Shown: positions 54,582 through 63,908, counted from the stretch's first letter. The stretch: 64,000 nt of DNA from CAVYXF01 sp963772335 (GCA_963772335.1 CAVYXF010000001.1:1-64000); one strand, 5' to 3'. Program-made: numbers and translations. Notes: generated by a model from the sequence alone, not told the origin.

Positions 54582-55589
54582 TCATCCAATCTCGCTCACT
54601 TTCACAACACGCCCCTCGGCAATGGATTTAAAGCAGGCATCGGCGAGCATGAGGGCGAGGCGCCCATCCTCGAAGCCCACCGGAGGCGGCGTGCCGTTTT
54701 CAATAGCGTCGACGAAGTGGTCGATTTCGGACATGAACGCCTGCGTGTAACGCTCGATAAAGAAGAATTGCAGCGGTGCTGATATGCGTGTCGCGTTGGC
54801 CAAGTGCTTCGTCATCAGGTTCTTGCGGTGGTTCTCAGAAATCACCATGCCCTTCGACCCGAAGAGCTCGACGCGCTGGTCGTATCCATAGGCTGCTTGG
54901 CGCGAATTCGTGATGATCGCCTGCTTGCCGCTCTCCGTGACGAGGGTGACGACAACGGTGTCGAAATCGCCGCATCGCTCCATCAGCGCCGGGTCGACCA
55001 GCCGCGATCCCTGGGCCGAAACCGCGGTCACCTCTTCGCCCAACATGAAGCGGGCAAGATCAAGATCGTGAATGGTCATGTCGCGGAAAATTCCGCCTGA
55101 GACCTCGATATACGTAGCGGGTGCCATGCCCGGGTCGCGCGAGGTAATGACGACCTGGTGGAGATCGCCGATCTCACCCTTTAGCATCGCGTCGCGCGCC
55201 GCGGCGTGGCCTTTGTCAAACCGGCGAACGAAGCCGAGCATAATGGGGACCTTCGTTCCGGCAATGCGCTTCTTGAGGTCGTTGACGCGGCCCAGGGAAA
55301 GATCGATCGGCTTTTCGCACAGTATCGCCTTTGCCGCTTCGACACCTTGTGCGATGAAGTCGACATGGGTTGGCGTCGATGTGGCAATGAGTACCGCATC
55401 AACGTCAGCCGATGCGAACACGTCGTCGGCGGAGGCGAATTTATTAACGCCGTGCCGTGAGGCTACTTCGGCGGCCGACGGCTCTTGAATATCGAAAACG
55501 CCAGCGAGTTCCGCGCGCGGATGTGCGGCGATGTTGTCGGCGTGCATGCGGCCAATGCGGCCGCAGCCAAGGACTGCAATTTTGATCAA
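54582..55589 (-). CDS. iolG: Inositol 2-dehydrogenase-like Gfo/Idh protein
   Basis: 335 residues from the TTG at 55589, chosen because GGGAGGATAAA precedes it; an ATG at 55613 falls inside the operator palindrome. NAD-binding IKIAVLGCGRIGRMHADNIA, catalytic Lys in CEKPIDLSLG, and the Asp/His pair in GGIFRDMTIHDLDLARFMLG (DxxxH). This matches myo-inositol/scyllo-inositol dehydrogenases, which oxidise inositol to 2-keto-inositol with NAD. Divergent from iolD across a perfect operator. Confidence 0.88.
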   Translation of the reverse strand: MIKIAVLGCGRIGRMHADNIAAHPRAELAGVFDIQEPSAAEVASRHGVNKFASADDVFASADVDAVLIATSTPTHVDFIAQGVEAAKAILCEKPIDLSLGRVNDLKKRIAGTKVPIMLGFVRRFDKGHAAARDAMLKGEIGDLHQVVITSRDPGMAPATYIEVSGGIFRDMTIHDLDLARFMLGEEVTAVSAQGSRLVDPALMERCGDFDTVVVTLVTESGKQAIITNSRQAAYGYDQRVELFGSKGMVISENHRKNLMTKHLANATRISAPLQFFFIERYTQAFMSEIDHFVDAIENGTPPPVGFEDGRLALMLADACFKSIAEGRVVKVSEIG

Positions 55590-55605
55590 TTTATCCTCCC
55601 AGAAA

Positions 55606-55627
55606 TTTTGCAATGATCATTGCAAAA
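55606..55627. promoter_or_regulatory. Perfect palindromic operator between iolG and iolD
   Basis: A 22-base perfect palindrome centred on TGATCA, core TGCAATGATCATTGCA. It lies 17 bases upstream of the iolG-like start and 59 bases upstream of iolD, so one dimer of the RpiR-family regulator could control both directions. A related imperfect site covers the promoter at 45743-45776. Confidence 0.85.
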
Positions 55628-55685
55628 AGGTCGAAATGTCAATATACATTTCAAAAAAGGTGAAAGCATTCGCGGAGGAGGCGAA

Positions 55686-57545
55686 ATGACCGAGAAAACC
55701 GTTCGTCTGACCATGGCCCAGGCGCTGGTGCGCTATTTGTGCAACCAGTTCACGATGATCGATGGCGAGCGCGTGCCGCTGTTTGCCGGCTTGTTCGGCA
55801 TTTTCGGACATGGCAACGTCACCTGCCTTTCGGAGGCACTTGAATCCGTTCAAGACAAGCTGCCGACCTGGCGCGGCCAAAACGAGCAATCGATGGCACT
55901 GGCAGCAATCGGATTTGCCAAGGCCAAGCGTCGCCGCCAGATCATGATCGCGCTGTCATCCATCGGTCCCGGTGCGCTCAATATGATGACGGCCGCCGGC
56001 ACCGCGCACGCAAACCGTTTGCCGGTGCTGCTATTGTCGGGCGACACGTTTACGAACCGCTTGCCAGATCCTGTGCTGCAGCAGGTCGAGCATTTCGGGA
56101 ACCCGACCATCACCGTGAACGATGCCTTCAAGCCGGTCAGCCGCTACTGGGATCGTATCACTCACCCTGCGCAAATTATCTCGTCCATGCCACAGGCCAT
56201 CGCCACGATGCTCGATCCTGCCGATTGCGGCCCGGCCTTCATCGCGCTTCCGCAGGACACGCAGGAACTTGCCTTCGATTATCCGATGGAATTTTTCGCG
56301 GAGCGGGTCTGGTCCATCCCCCGTCCTCGGGCGGACCGGGATCGCGTGGCGGCTGCCGCCGATCTGCTGAAATCGGCCAAGAAGCCGCTAATCATTTCGG
56401 GGGGCGGGGTGCGCTACTCCGGCGCCGAGAAGGCCGTGCAGGAGTTCGCGGCAAAGCGCGGCATCCCCGTTGTGGAGACGATTGCGGGCAAGGGTGCCCT
56501 GACCCATTACGACCCGGTTCACGCCGGCCCGATCGGGGTTATAGGCTCGACCTCAGCCAACGCCCTGGCTGAAGGGGCAGATGTGATCCTCGCGATTGGC
56601 ACGCGCCTGCAGGATTTCACCACCGGCTCGTGGACGGCTTTTTCCCGCGATGCGCAATTCATCAGCATCAATGCCGCCCGGTGGGACGCAACCAAGCACA
56701 GCGCACTTGCAGTGGTCGGCGATGCGCTTGAGACCGTGAACGAGTTGGATGCAGCCCTCGGCGATTGGAAGATCGACGCCTCCTATCTCAAGAAGGCGCA
56801 GGCGCTGTTCAAGGAGTGGGATGCGCTGCTCGATGACCATCAGAAACCGACAAACGCGCCGATTCCGACCTATGCCCAGGTCGTCGATGTGGCGAACAAG
56901 GCCGCGGGGGATGACGACACCCTGATCGTCGCAGCAGGCGGCCTCCCCGGCGAGGTGGCCAAAGGTTGGCGTGTCAAGAACCCGAACACCTTCGATCTTG
57001 AATTCGGCTTTTCCTGCATGGGCTATGAGATCGCCGCCGGCTGGGGCAATGCCATGGCCAATCAGGGTAGGTCGACCCCAATCGTGATGGTGGGGGACGG
57101 CACCTACCTGATGATGAATTCGGACATCTATTCGACGGTTCTGACCGGGCACAAGATCATCGTCATCGTCTGTGACAATGGCGGCTATGCCGTGATCAAC
57201 CGCCTACAGGAATTCAAGGGGACACCCGGCTTCAGTTGCCTCCTCAAGGACTGCCGCATCGAAAATCCAAACGAGCCGCTGCATGTCGATTTTGCCAAGC
57301 ACGCAGAATTGATGGGCGCCTATGCGCGCCATTGCGACAGTCTGGCGGATCTGAAGACCGGGCTCGAATGGGCCAAGGCCAATGACAAGACCACAGTTCT
57401 TTCGATCGTCACCGACGCCTATTCCTGGGTTCCGGGCGATGCGGATTGGGACGTGGGTGTTCCCGAAGTCTCTGAGCGCGAGACGGTCAAGGCGGCGCGC
57501 GCCCATCACGAAGAGATCCGCTCCAAGCAGCGCATCGGAGTGTAA
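55686..57545 (+). CDS. iolD: 3D-(3,5/4)-trihydroxycyclohexane-1,2-dione hydrolase
   Basis: 619 residues from the ATG at 55686 (GGAGGAGGCGAA upstream). ThDP enzyme: N-terminal Pyr domain LVRYLCNQFTMIDGERVPLF with AGLFGIFGHGNVTCLSEAL, catalytic Glu region QNEQSMALAAIGFAKAKRRR; C-terminal ThDP-binding motif VGDGTYLMMNSDIYSTVLTG then VCDNGGYAVINRLQ. It opens the cyclohexanedione ring to 5-deoxy-glucuronate. Four bases from iolE. iolB, iolC and iolA are not in this window. Confidence 0.93.
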   Translation: MTEKTVRLTMAQALVRYLCNQFTMIDGERVPLFAGLFGIFGHGNVTCLSEALESVQDKLPTWRGQNEQSMALAAIGFAKAKRRRQIMIALSSIGPGALNMMTAAGTAHANRLPVLLLSGDTFTNRLPDPVLQQVEHFGNPTITVNDAFKPVSRYWDRITHPAQIISSMPQAIATMLDPADCGPAFIALPQDTQELAFDYPMEFFAERVWSIPRPRADRDRVAAAADLLKSAKKPLIISGGGVRYSGAEKAVQEFAAKRGIPVVETIAGKGALTHYDPVHAGPIGVIGSTSANALAEGADVILAIGTRLQDFTTGSWTAFSRDAQFISINAARWDATKHSALAVVGDALETVNELDAALGDWKIDASYLKKAQALFKEWDALLDDHQKPTNAPIPTYAQVVDVANKAAGDDDTLIVAAGGLPGEVAKGWRVKNPNTFDLEFGFSCMGYEIAAGWGNAMANQGRSTPIVMVGDGTYLMMNSDIYSTVLTGHKIIVIVCDNGGYAVINRLQEFKGTPGFSCLLKDCRIENPNEPLHVDFAKHAELMGAYARHCDSLADLKTGLEWAKANDKTTVLSIVTDAYSWVPGDADWDVGVPEVSERETVKAARAHHEEIRSKQRIGV

Positions 57546-57548
57546 TCC

Positions 57549-58445
57549 ATGCTCAAGGCCAGACTGGGCATCGCGCCGATCGCGTGGTGGAACGATGATC
57601 TTGAGGAACTCAGCGATGACGTGAGCCTCGAGGAATGCCTTCGCCAGGCTTCCGTCGCCGGGTTCACCGGCATGGAGACGGGTCGGCGTTTTCCGATGAA
57701 CATGGACGAGCTCGGGCCGATCCTCGCCAAATACGGCGTCTGCGTCTGTGGCGGATGGTTCTCGGGCCTGCTGCTGGACGGTAACATTGAAGCCGAGAAA
57801 GACCGGATCGCTCAGCAGCATGCCTTTTTCAAGGCCGCCGGCGCACCCTGCATCGTCTATGGCGAGACCGCCCGCTCGGTGCAGGGCGAGCGCCACACGC
57901 CGCTTGCGAAGAAACCGACGCTGACCGAAGCCGAGATGGCGGTCTACGGCCGCAGGCTCTCGGACTTTGCCGATTGGTGCGCTAGGCAAGGCATGCCGAT
58001 CGCCTACCACCACCACATGGCGGCGGCGGTCGAGACCGAGCCAGAACTCGATCTCCTCATGAAGCATTCCTCGGTGCCGCTGCTGTTCGATGCCGGCCAC
58101 ATGGCGTTTGCTGGAGGGGACAATCTGCGCGTGATCGACAACCATCATGCCCGCATCACCCATGTCCATACCAAGGACGTGCGGCAGGACGTGATCGATA
58201 GGATTGACCGCAGCCGGGAAAGCTTTCTCCACGCGGTCATCAAGGGCGCGTTCACCGTGCCCGGCGACGGAAGTCTTGACTTTGAGGCCATCGTGAAGGC
58301 GCTCGCCGCAAAGGGCTATGAGGGTTGGTTCGTTGTCGAGGCCGAACAGGATCCGGTGGCGAATCCGCCGCTGGAGATGGCGAAGAAGGGACATAAGGAA
58401 TTGCTGCGGGTCATGGCCGCAGCCGGATACGAGGTCGCGGCATGA
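57549..58445 (+). CDS. iolE: Inosose dehydratase
   Basis: 298 residues. Xylose-isomerase-like TIM barrel with the IolE opening LGIAPIAWWNDDLEELSDDV, EECLRQASVAGFTGMETGRR, the metal-site stretch YHHHMAAAVETEPELDLLMK (Glu), LLFDAGHMAFAGGD (Asp/His), THVHTKDVRQDVIDR and GWFVVEAEQDP (Glu). It removes water from 2-keto-myo-inositol to give the substrate of IolD. The stop overlaps the SDR start. Confidence 0.92.
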   Translation: MLKARLGIAPIAWWNDDLEELSDDVSLEECLRQASVAGFTGMETGRRFPMNMDELGPILAKYGVCVCGGWFSGLLLDGNIEAEKDRIAQQHAFFKAAGAPCIVYGETARSVQGERHTPLAKKPTLTEAEMAVYGRRLSDFADWCARQGMPIAYHHHMAAAVETEPELDLLMKHSSVPLLFDAGHMAFAGGDNLRVIDNHHARITHVHTKDVRQDVIDRIDRSRESFLHAVIKGAFTVPGDGSLDFEAIVKALAAKGYEGWFVVEAEQDPVANPPLEMAKKGHKELLRVMAAAGYEVAA

Positions 58446-59254
58446 ATCGCATTGATGGAAAAATCGCCGTCGTCACTGGTGGCACACAGGGACTTGGCGC
58501 CGCGATTGCCCGCACCTTCGCGAAGGCAGGCGCGGCCGGCATCGCCATTGTCGGACGCGGCGTGGAGAAGGGCCGGAAGGTGGCAGGGGACATCGAGGCC
58601 GAGGCGGGTGTGCCGGTCATCATGATTGCCGCCGACCTCGGCAATATCGATGATGTTCAAAAGATCGTCCCCGAGACCGTCTCCCGCTTCGGACGGGTCG
58701 ACATCCTCGTGAACGCCGCCGGGCTCACCGACCGGGGCAACATGTTCAACACCACGCCGGAGCTGTTCGACCGGATGATCGCCGTGAACACCCGCGCGCC
58801 GTTCTTCCTGATCCAGGACGCCGCGAAGGTGATGGACCGCGCTGGGATCGAAGGCCGGATCGTCAATATCGGAACGACGTCGGCGCGCGCGGGGCAGCCG
58901 TTCCTGGCGCCCTATTCGGTCTCGAAAGGCGGGCTCGCCACGCTCACCCGCCATGCCGCCTTCGCGCTGATGCGAAACCGCATCCACGTCAACCAGCTCG
59001 ATATCGGCTGGATGAATTCGGACCACGAACGCGCGCTTGTGCTGTCGGAAACCGGCGACCCGGAGTTCATCGACCGCGCGGCTTCGGGGAAGCCCTTCGG
59101 GCGGATTCTCGATCCCGCAGAGGTCGCCCGGGCGGTGCTTTGGATGGCCTCCGACGACAGCGGCATGATGACCGGCGCAGTGATCCAGTTCGATCAGTCG
59201 GTCTGGGGCGGTTACGACGACGCCCCCGTTCCAACAGAGCGTTTGAAGGCGTGA
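58442..59254 (+). CDS. SDR-family oxidoreductase
   Basis: 270 residues, start overlapping the iolE stop (ATGA). Cofactor motif VTGGTQGLGAAIARTFAKAG, NNAG-like VNAAGLTDRGNMF, catalytic Ser in GTTSARAGQPFL and Tyr/Lys in APYSVSKGGLATLTRHAAFA. SDRs of this kind sit at the end of several iol operons, where they probably oxidise another inositol isomer. The precise substrate is unknown. Confidence 0.88.
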   Translation: MNRIDGKIAVVTGGTQGLGAAIARTFAKAGAAGIAIVGRGVEKGRKVAGDIEAEAGVPVIMIAADLGNIDDVQKIVPETVSRFGRVDILVNAAGLTDRGNMFNTTPELFDRMIAVNTRAPFFLIQDAAKVMDRAGIEGRIVNIGTTSARAGQPFLAPYSVSKGGLATLTRHAAFALMRNRIHVNQLDIGWMNSDHERALVLSETGDPEFIDRAASGKPFGRILDPAEVARAVLWMASDDSGMMTGAVIQFDQSVWGGYDDAPVPTERLKA

Positions 59255-59330
59255 CGACGGACTTGCGGGCGGGTTAGGCAAGCTGTGCCGAGAAACGGCA
59301 CCCGTTGAGATCGCCTGTTGGCCGTCAGCC

Positions 59331-59430
59331 TTAGAGCGCTGGACGCTCCGCTGAACGCGGAACTGCGCTCTAACCCTTTATTGGCGCATCGGATTTATCC
59401 GAAAAGTGCGTACACTTTTCGGTCCGTGCA
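59331..59430. repeat. Rhizobial-type palindromic intergenic element
   Basis: Two hairpins side by side: TTAGAGCGC (59331-59339) with GCGCTCTAA (59365-59373), and CCGAAAAGTG-CGTA-CACTTTTCGG (59399-59422) inside a larger imperfect pair (GCGCATCGGA with TCCGTGCAC). It resembles the dispersed palindromes found in many rhizobial genomes. It lies between convergent genes and may double as a bidirectional terminator. Confidence 0.75.
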
Positions 59431-60612
59431 CTAGACCCGGAAACCATAGAGCCAGTCGTTCCTGGCGAGCAGCGCCCATTGGGGCATGGCCGCGAGCGAC
59501 AGGTTGCGGGCGAGCCGCATCGCGCCGTTCATGTGATAGATTTCGCCAGTCCGGGCGACGGCAGCTTGCAGCCTGGCGAGACGCGGCATTCGGCGCGCCT
59601 CGTAGCGCTGAAATGCTGCCGCGCAGTCGTCGGGCGTCGCCGCCACCTCCTGCGCCAGCACCGCGGCATCCTCGATCGCCATCACCGCGCCCGAGGCCAG
59701 GAACGGCAGAACCGGATGCGCGGCATCACCGAGCAGCGTAACCGCGCCTCGGCTCCATTGCGACAGCGCCGGCATGGCAAAAAGCGGCCAGCGGGTCCAG
59801 CTCGCCGCTCCGGCAAGCACCTCCTGCGCTTCGCCGGCCCAGTCGCGGAACAAGGCGGCAAGATCGGGCGCGGCGATGCGCGGTTCACGCTGCGTCGGAA
59901 GCGCGCGGGCACTCACGACGGCAACGACATTCAGCCGGCCTTCTTCGCCGATGGGGTAGTGTACAAGATGGGCATCGGGCCCCATCCAGACGCAGACTGC
60001 GCTGCGCTCTTCTGAAGCAAAGCCGGACGGCATTGCCGTGACCGCGCGCAAAGCGACCTTGCCCGAGGGCACAGCGCGGGCACCGGAAAAGAACTCGCCG
60101 CGCAAGACGGAATGGACGCCATCGGCGGCAACGAGGCCGCAGCCTTCGACCGGCTTGCTGCCGTTGGCGCCGCCGATGAACACATGCGTATCGAAGGCGG
60201 AGCAGGTGGTGATGCGCACACCCGGAGAGAGGGTGATGTTCGGCATTACCCGCACAGCAGCGAGCAGCAGCTCATGCAGCACATGGCGCGGCATCACGAG
60301 ATAGGGCGCGCCGTAGCGCGCCGCGGCCCTTTCGCCAAGCGGCATCCGTGCAAGCAGCGCTGCGGTAAGGCCGTCTTTGATCAGCAGGCGCTCCGGCCGG
60401 CATGCATGCCGGAGCAAGGCATCCCCTAAGCCCCAGCCGCGCAGGATGCGCGTGCCATTGGGGCCGATCTGCAACCCGGCGCCGAGTTCTGCGAATTCGG
60501 GCGCGGCTTCAAGCACATGGACGGCAATATTCTCGCGCGCTAGCGCAAGGGCGGCGGCGAGGCCGCCGATGCCGGCCCCGACAATCAGGACGGGCGCGCC
60601 GGACCCCGCCAT
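59431..60612 (-). CDS. FAD-dependent aromatic monooxygenase, salicylate-hydroxylase-like
   Basis: 393 residues. FAD-binding PVLIVGAGIGGLAAALALAR, the GxGxxG-type opening, then IGPNGTRILRGWGLGDALL, DG motif LVAADGVHSVLRGEFF and the ribityl/pyrophosphate motif LLGDAAHPVLPFLASGAVMA with IEDAAVLA. All class A monooxygenase motifs are intact. It hydroxylates an aromatic or heterocyclic acid using NAD(P)H. The stop codon touches the palindromic element; no aromatic ring-cleavage genes lie nearby. Confidence 0.87.
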   Translation of the reverse strand: MAGSGAPVLIVGAGIGGLAAALALARENIAVHVLEAAPEFAELGAGLQIGPNGTRILRGWGLGDALLRHACRPERLLIKDGLTAALLARMPLGERAAARYGAPYLVMPRHVLHELLLAAVRVMPNITLSPGVRITTCSAFDTHVFIGGANGSKPVEGCGLVAADGVHSVLRGEFFSGARAVPSGKVALRAVTAMPSGFASEERSAVCVWMGPDAHLVHYPIGEEGRLNVVAVVSARALPTQREPRIAAPDLAALFRDWAGEAQEVLAGAASWTRWPLFAMPALSQWSRGAVTLLGDAAHPVLPFLASGAVMAIEDAAVLAQEVAATPDDCAAAFQRYEARRMPRLARLQAAVARTGEIYHMNGAMRLARNLSLAAMPQWALLARNDWLYGFRV

Positions 60613-60627
60613 TTTACGACCGCGCGT

Positions 60628-60897
60628 TTAGCCGGTTTTCAGCAAGTCGTCGCTATAAAGACAATAGGGTGGGTCGGATTGGTCGGCGCTGAGATTGGGG
60701 TCAAACATGTAGAGCGTCGAGCAATAGGGACATACAATCTGGTCATCGGAGCCCATGTCCAGATAGATGTGCGGATGATCGGCGGGAGGTCTTGCCCCCA
60801 TGCACTGGAATTCTTTCACACCGATATGAATTTTCTCAACACCGATATCGTTGCAAAAGTGTGGGGGACCGTAAATTGCCATAATCGTGCCGTTCAT
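60628..60897 (-). CDS. zf-CHCC zinc-finger protein, NDUFS6-like
   Basis: About 89 residues from the ATG at 60897 (other starts: 60882, 60948). Zinc ligands are in HFCNDIGVEKIHIG, GARPPADHPHIYLDMG and IVCPYCSTLYMFDP, i.e. C...H...CPYC as in the zf-CHCC family, whose mitochondrial relative NDUFS6 belongs to complex I. Ends 15 bases before the monooxygenase start. Probably an accessory respiratory-chain protein. Confidence 0.8.
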   Translation of the reverse strand: MNGTIMAIYGPPHFCNDIGVEKIHIGVKEFQCMGARPPADHPHIYLDMGSDDQIVCPYCSTLYMFDPNLSADQSDPPYCLYSDDLLKTG

Positions 60898-61024
60898 GTG
60901 CGTTTCGTCCGTGGCCGGGATGCTGCCCGATGGACGCATCGCCCGCAATCAGATTTTCAGCTATCAAAACCTTCAGCGTTTTACGTCCCTAATACGGGTG
61001 AGCGATGGCTCGTTCGGAGCTCGC

Positions 61025-61960
61025 ATGAACAAGGATAGGATCGGCCTGGCACTTGGCGGGGGCGCGGCCCGCGGCTGGGCGCATATTGGTGTGCTGCGCG
61101 CGCTCGATGAAGCCGGGCTGAAGATCGGCATGATCGCCGGCACCTCGATCGGCGCCGTGGTCGGGGGATGTTATGCCGCGGGTAAGCTGACCGAGCTTGA
61201 GACCTTCGTGCGGATGCTCACGCCCCGTAGTGTGCTGCGCTTTGTAGATTTGGATATGAGCGGCAGCGGACTGATGTCGGGCGCGCGGCTTAGGCGCACG
61301 CTCGACCGTGAGCTCGCCAGTACGCAGATCGAGGATTTGCCGACCACCTTCGTGGCCGTCGCCACCGAGTTCGGCAGTGGGCGGGAGATCTGGCTGAACA
61401 GCGGCCCTTTGGTGAATGCCATCCGCGCATCTTATGCGCTGCCGGGCATGTTCCGGCCGATCCAGATCAATGGCCGCTGGCTGATGGATGGCGCATTCGT
61501 CAACCCGGTGCCGGTTGCGGTCTGCCGGGCCTATGGGGCGAGCCTGGTCATCGCGGTCAACCTGCATCATAGCGGCGTCTCGCGCACGGCGCTCACACCG
61601 CTTGAGGCCACGGCCAACGAGACGATCGCCGACGCCCCGCCGCTCTTGCCCGAACCCCCGCAGAAGAAGCGTGGCATCCCCGTGCTGCGCAACCTGCGGC
61701 ACCAGGTGTTCGGCAAGGGGAACGGCGACAACGCGCCCGGGATCACCCGGGTGCTTTTAGAGGCCTTCAATGTGACACAGGACCGGATCGCCAGAGCGCG
61801 CCTTGCCGGCGATCCGCCTGACGTGACCATCACGCCGCGGCTCGGGCCGATGGGGCTGTTCGACTTCCATAAGGCCAATTTCGCCATTGCCGAAGGATAT
61901 GAAGCCACACGGCGGCAACTCGATGAGCTGCGCCGCACGGCTCACATCTTCCAGGCCTAG
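61025..61960 (+). CDS. Patatin-like phospholipase, RssA-type
   Basis: 311 residues from the ATG at 61025 (GGAG upstream); the frame is open to 60887 but without a start site. Oxyanion loop LALGGGAARGWAHIGVLRAL, nucleophile elbow AGTSIGAVVGGCYAAG (GxSxG) and catalytic Asp in GRWLMDGAFVNPVPV. A ~90-residue C-terminal extension follows. Typical of RssA/YlbK esterases. Distinct in sequence from the patatin at 19573, which has the GTSGG elbow. Confidence 0.88.
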   Translation: MNKDRIGLALGGGAARGWAHIGVLRALDEAGLKIGMIAGTSIGAVVGGCYAAGKLTELETFVRMLTPRSVLRFVDLDMSGSGLMSGARLRRTLDRELASTQIEDLPTTFVAVATEFGSGREIWLNSGPLVNAIRASYALPGMFRPIQINGRWLMDGAFVNPVPVAVCRAYGASLVIAVNLHHSGVSRTALTPLEATANETIADAPPLLPEPPQKKRGIPVLRNLRHQVFGKGNGDNAPGITRVLLEAFNVTQDRIARARLAGDPPDVTITPRLGPMGLFDFHKANFAIAEGYEATRRQLDELRRTAHIFQA

Positions 61961-62008
61961 GCTGCAAACGGAGGCAAATGCCGGAATCGGACCACGAGCG
62001 GGTGCTGG

Positions 62009-62440
62009 TCAGCCCGTCGCGATATATTCCCGCATGGACGCTGCCTCGAGCTCGGCGGCGGCGATGCGCTGCTTGACCACGTCGCCAATCGAGACGATGC
62101 CGATCAGGCGGCGGCCTTCGACGACAGGCATATGCCTGAAGCGATGCGTGGTCATTTCCTCCATGAGGAACTGAACCGTATCCCGCTCGGTGCAGGTGCG
62201 CACGTCCTTGGTCATATAGAGAGAAACGGGCTGGTCCAGAACCGCAGGACCATTGGCCGCCAGCATTCGGACCACATCGCGCTCAGAGATGATCCCCTCT
62301 ACCTGGCGGTCCTTATCGCAAACCACCAGCGCGCCAATTCGTTCGCTGGCCAGTATTTCGACGCCCTGGCGCAGCGTTGTATCCGGCGTCACGGTCGTCA
62401 CGTCGCGGCCTTTATCTTTCAACATCCGAGCAACATTCAT
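62009..62440 (-). CDS. Two-CBS-domain protein
   Basis: 143 residues from the ATG at 62440 after GGGAGGAAG. First CBS: GRDVTTVTPDTTLRQGVEIL to GIISERDVVRMLAANG; second CBS: YMTKDVRTCTERDTVQFLME to GIVSIGDVVKQRI. Stand-alone CBS pairs bind adenosyl nucleotides and are common in Hyphomicrobiales. Convergent with the patatin gene. Confidence 0.9.
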   Translation of the reverse strand: MNVARMLKDKGRDVTTVTPDTTLRQGVEILASERIGALVVCDKDRQVEGIISERDVVRMLAANGPAVLDQPVSLYMTKDVRTCTERDTVQFLMEEMTTHRFRHMPVVEGRRLIGIVSIGDVVKQRIAAAELEAASMREYIATG

Positions 62441-63088
62441 TTTCTGTCTTCCTCCCCTGCGACGTCGGCCGTATCTCAACCTTCGGTTCTGCTACGAAAC
62501 ATCGCAAGCTTTCATGATGAAGCCGACAAAGGCGATGAGCAAGAGGCATGACAGCCCTCCACATGCGGATATCGAGAACACCTGCACTTCGCTGTCCATT
62601 ATGCCAAACAACGGTGGAAAAAGTTACGTGTAAGTAGAATTACACGCAACCATTGATTGATTTTCTCGCCGGTGTGGGCTTATATCCGGTCGTCCAGGGA
62701 GACGTCGTTGTCGGTGTAGGGCGTGGGCGTTTATCGATGTGGCTTTGTATTAAAAATAAAGGTCAGGGCCTAGCAGGCTCTTCAGCGAGACGGCGTTCTC
62801 GCCAGGCGGCTTCGAACTCAGCCGCACCCGATCCCTTCCCCACGCAATATCCCACCTTCCAGTGTCCACGCGGCTTTGGCCGCGCCAGCGTCATGGGGAA
62901 ATTCGTCGGCCTGCTGTTCTTGCTGGCCGCAGCGGATATTTATTTTTGGCCTTCCTTTTATGGTTAGTAGAGTAATAATGTGACGATATCTAGCTCATTT
63001 CAAGTTTGAACTAAATCTATACTTGTCTGTTTTCGAATTGTGAAAAGCCATTGTGCGACTGTGTGTTTGGAGCACGTGGAGAGGGTCT
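62441..63088. other. Intergenic region with one inverted repeat
   Basis: About 650 bases without a secure gene. A 24-codon hydrophobic frame at its right (62893-62967, MGKFVGLLFLLAAADIYFWP) could encode a tiny membrane peptide but lacks a ribosome site. AT-rich DNA from 62970 to 63050 probably holds the promoter of the next gene. Confidence 0.4.
62623..62650. promoter_or_regulatory. Inverted repeat, possible operator
   Basis: GTTACGTGTAA and TTACACGCAAC, 11-base arms with one mismatch around six bases. It lies 182 bases upstream of the CBS gene start. There is no poly-T tract, so an operator is likelier than a terminator. Confidence 0.4.
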
Positions 63089-63736
63089 ATGAAATTTTGG
63101 ACTTTATCGGTTCTTTTGGGCATTGCGTATTGCGCCAGCCAGGGGGTGGACGCACGTTATCTTGCCGCAGAGCCCCTCAACATTTCCTCCGCAAAGCAAA
63201 TGTTTCCTTACGGCCGCGCCGAGCCGCCAATCGGCTATGTCGATTTTTGCGATCATTACTCATCGGATTGCCTGCCGAAGGGGTCGTCTCTCGAACGCGT
63301 TCAGCTCACGACCGACAAATGGAAAGAGCTCGTGAACCTGAACCGCGAGGTCAACGAGACCATCAGGCCGATCAGCGATTCGGCGCAATATGGGGAAGTG
63401 GAGCGCTGGACCTATCCCAACAGCGGAATGGGCGACTGCGAAGATTATGTGCTTCTCAAGCGACTTAAGCTGATGAAGCTCGGTTGGCCGCAGAGCGCCT
63501 TACTCATCACCGTCGTTCGGGACGAAAACAATGAAGGTCACGCAGTTTTGACAGTACGCACAGTACAGGGTGACTACATACTCGACAATAAGCACTCCCG
63601 AGTCCTGTCCTGGCAGCGTACGCCCTACGTTTTCATCAAGCGGCAGTCAGGCAAAGATCCGCGCCAATGGGTTTCTTTGGTGCCCATAGAGCCGAGTCTG
63701 CCTGTCGCTTCCGCTGGTGTTGACTGGAAAGACTAG
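63089..63736 (+). CDS. BTLCP transglutaminase-like cysteine peptidase
   Basis: 215 residues from the ATG at 63089 (GAGAGGG upstream). Signal peptide LSVLLGIAYCASQGVDA. Catalytic triad of the bacterial transglutaminase-like family: Cys in MGDCEDYVLLKRLKLMKLGW, His in NEGHAVLTVRT and Asp in YILDNKHSRVLSW. Exported to the periplasm; relatives process surface proteins (LapG-like). A strong terminator follows. Confidence 0.9.
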   Translation: MKFWTLSVLLGIAYCASQGVDARYLAAEPLNISSAKQMFPYGRAEPPIGYVDFCDHYSSDCLPKGSSLERVQLTTDKWKELVNLNREVNETIRPISDSAQYGEVERWTYPNSGMGDCEDYVLLKRLKLMKLGWPQSALLITVVRDENNEGHAVLTVRTVQGDYILDNKHSRVLSWQRTPYVFIKRQSGKDPRQWVSLVPIEPSLPVASAGVDWKD

Positions 63737-63811
63737 GAAAGGAGACCATATCTCAGTTTCGGGCCCGGATACCCCTCGCCCCCTCATATCCTGCCCCTTC
63801 CGGGCTCGTAG

Positions 63812-63851
63812 CGAGCCGGCGTTTCCCCCCAACGCCGGCTCGCGCCTTTTT
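63812..63851 (+). terminator. Strong rho-independent terminator
   Basis: CGAGCCGGCGTT (63812-63823) pairs perfectly with AACGCCGGCTCG (63831-63842) around TCCCCCC, followed after CGCC by five T. It ends the BTLCP transcript. Confidence 0.9.
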
Positions 63852-63908
63852 GGGTAGCTCATTGACTTAGGCGATTTTGCTCGCGCTGCCGATGAAGGTC
63901 CGGTCAAG

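Noticed and set aside
57204..58394. 396-codon minus-strand frame opposite iolD/iolE
   Set aside because: It is antisense to well-conserved iolD and iolE motifs; high GC keeps the opposite strand open.
62653..62967. 104-codon frame upstream of the BTLCP gene
   Set aside because: Composition changes along the frame and no ribosome site is present; only the last 24 hydrophobic residues might be a peptide.
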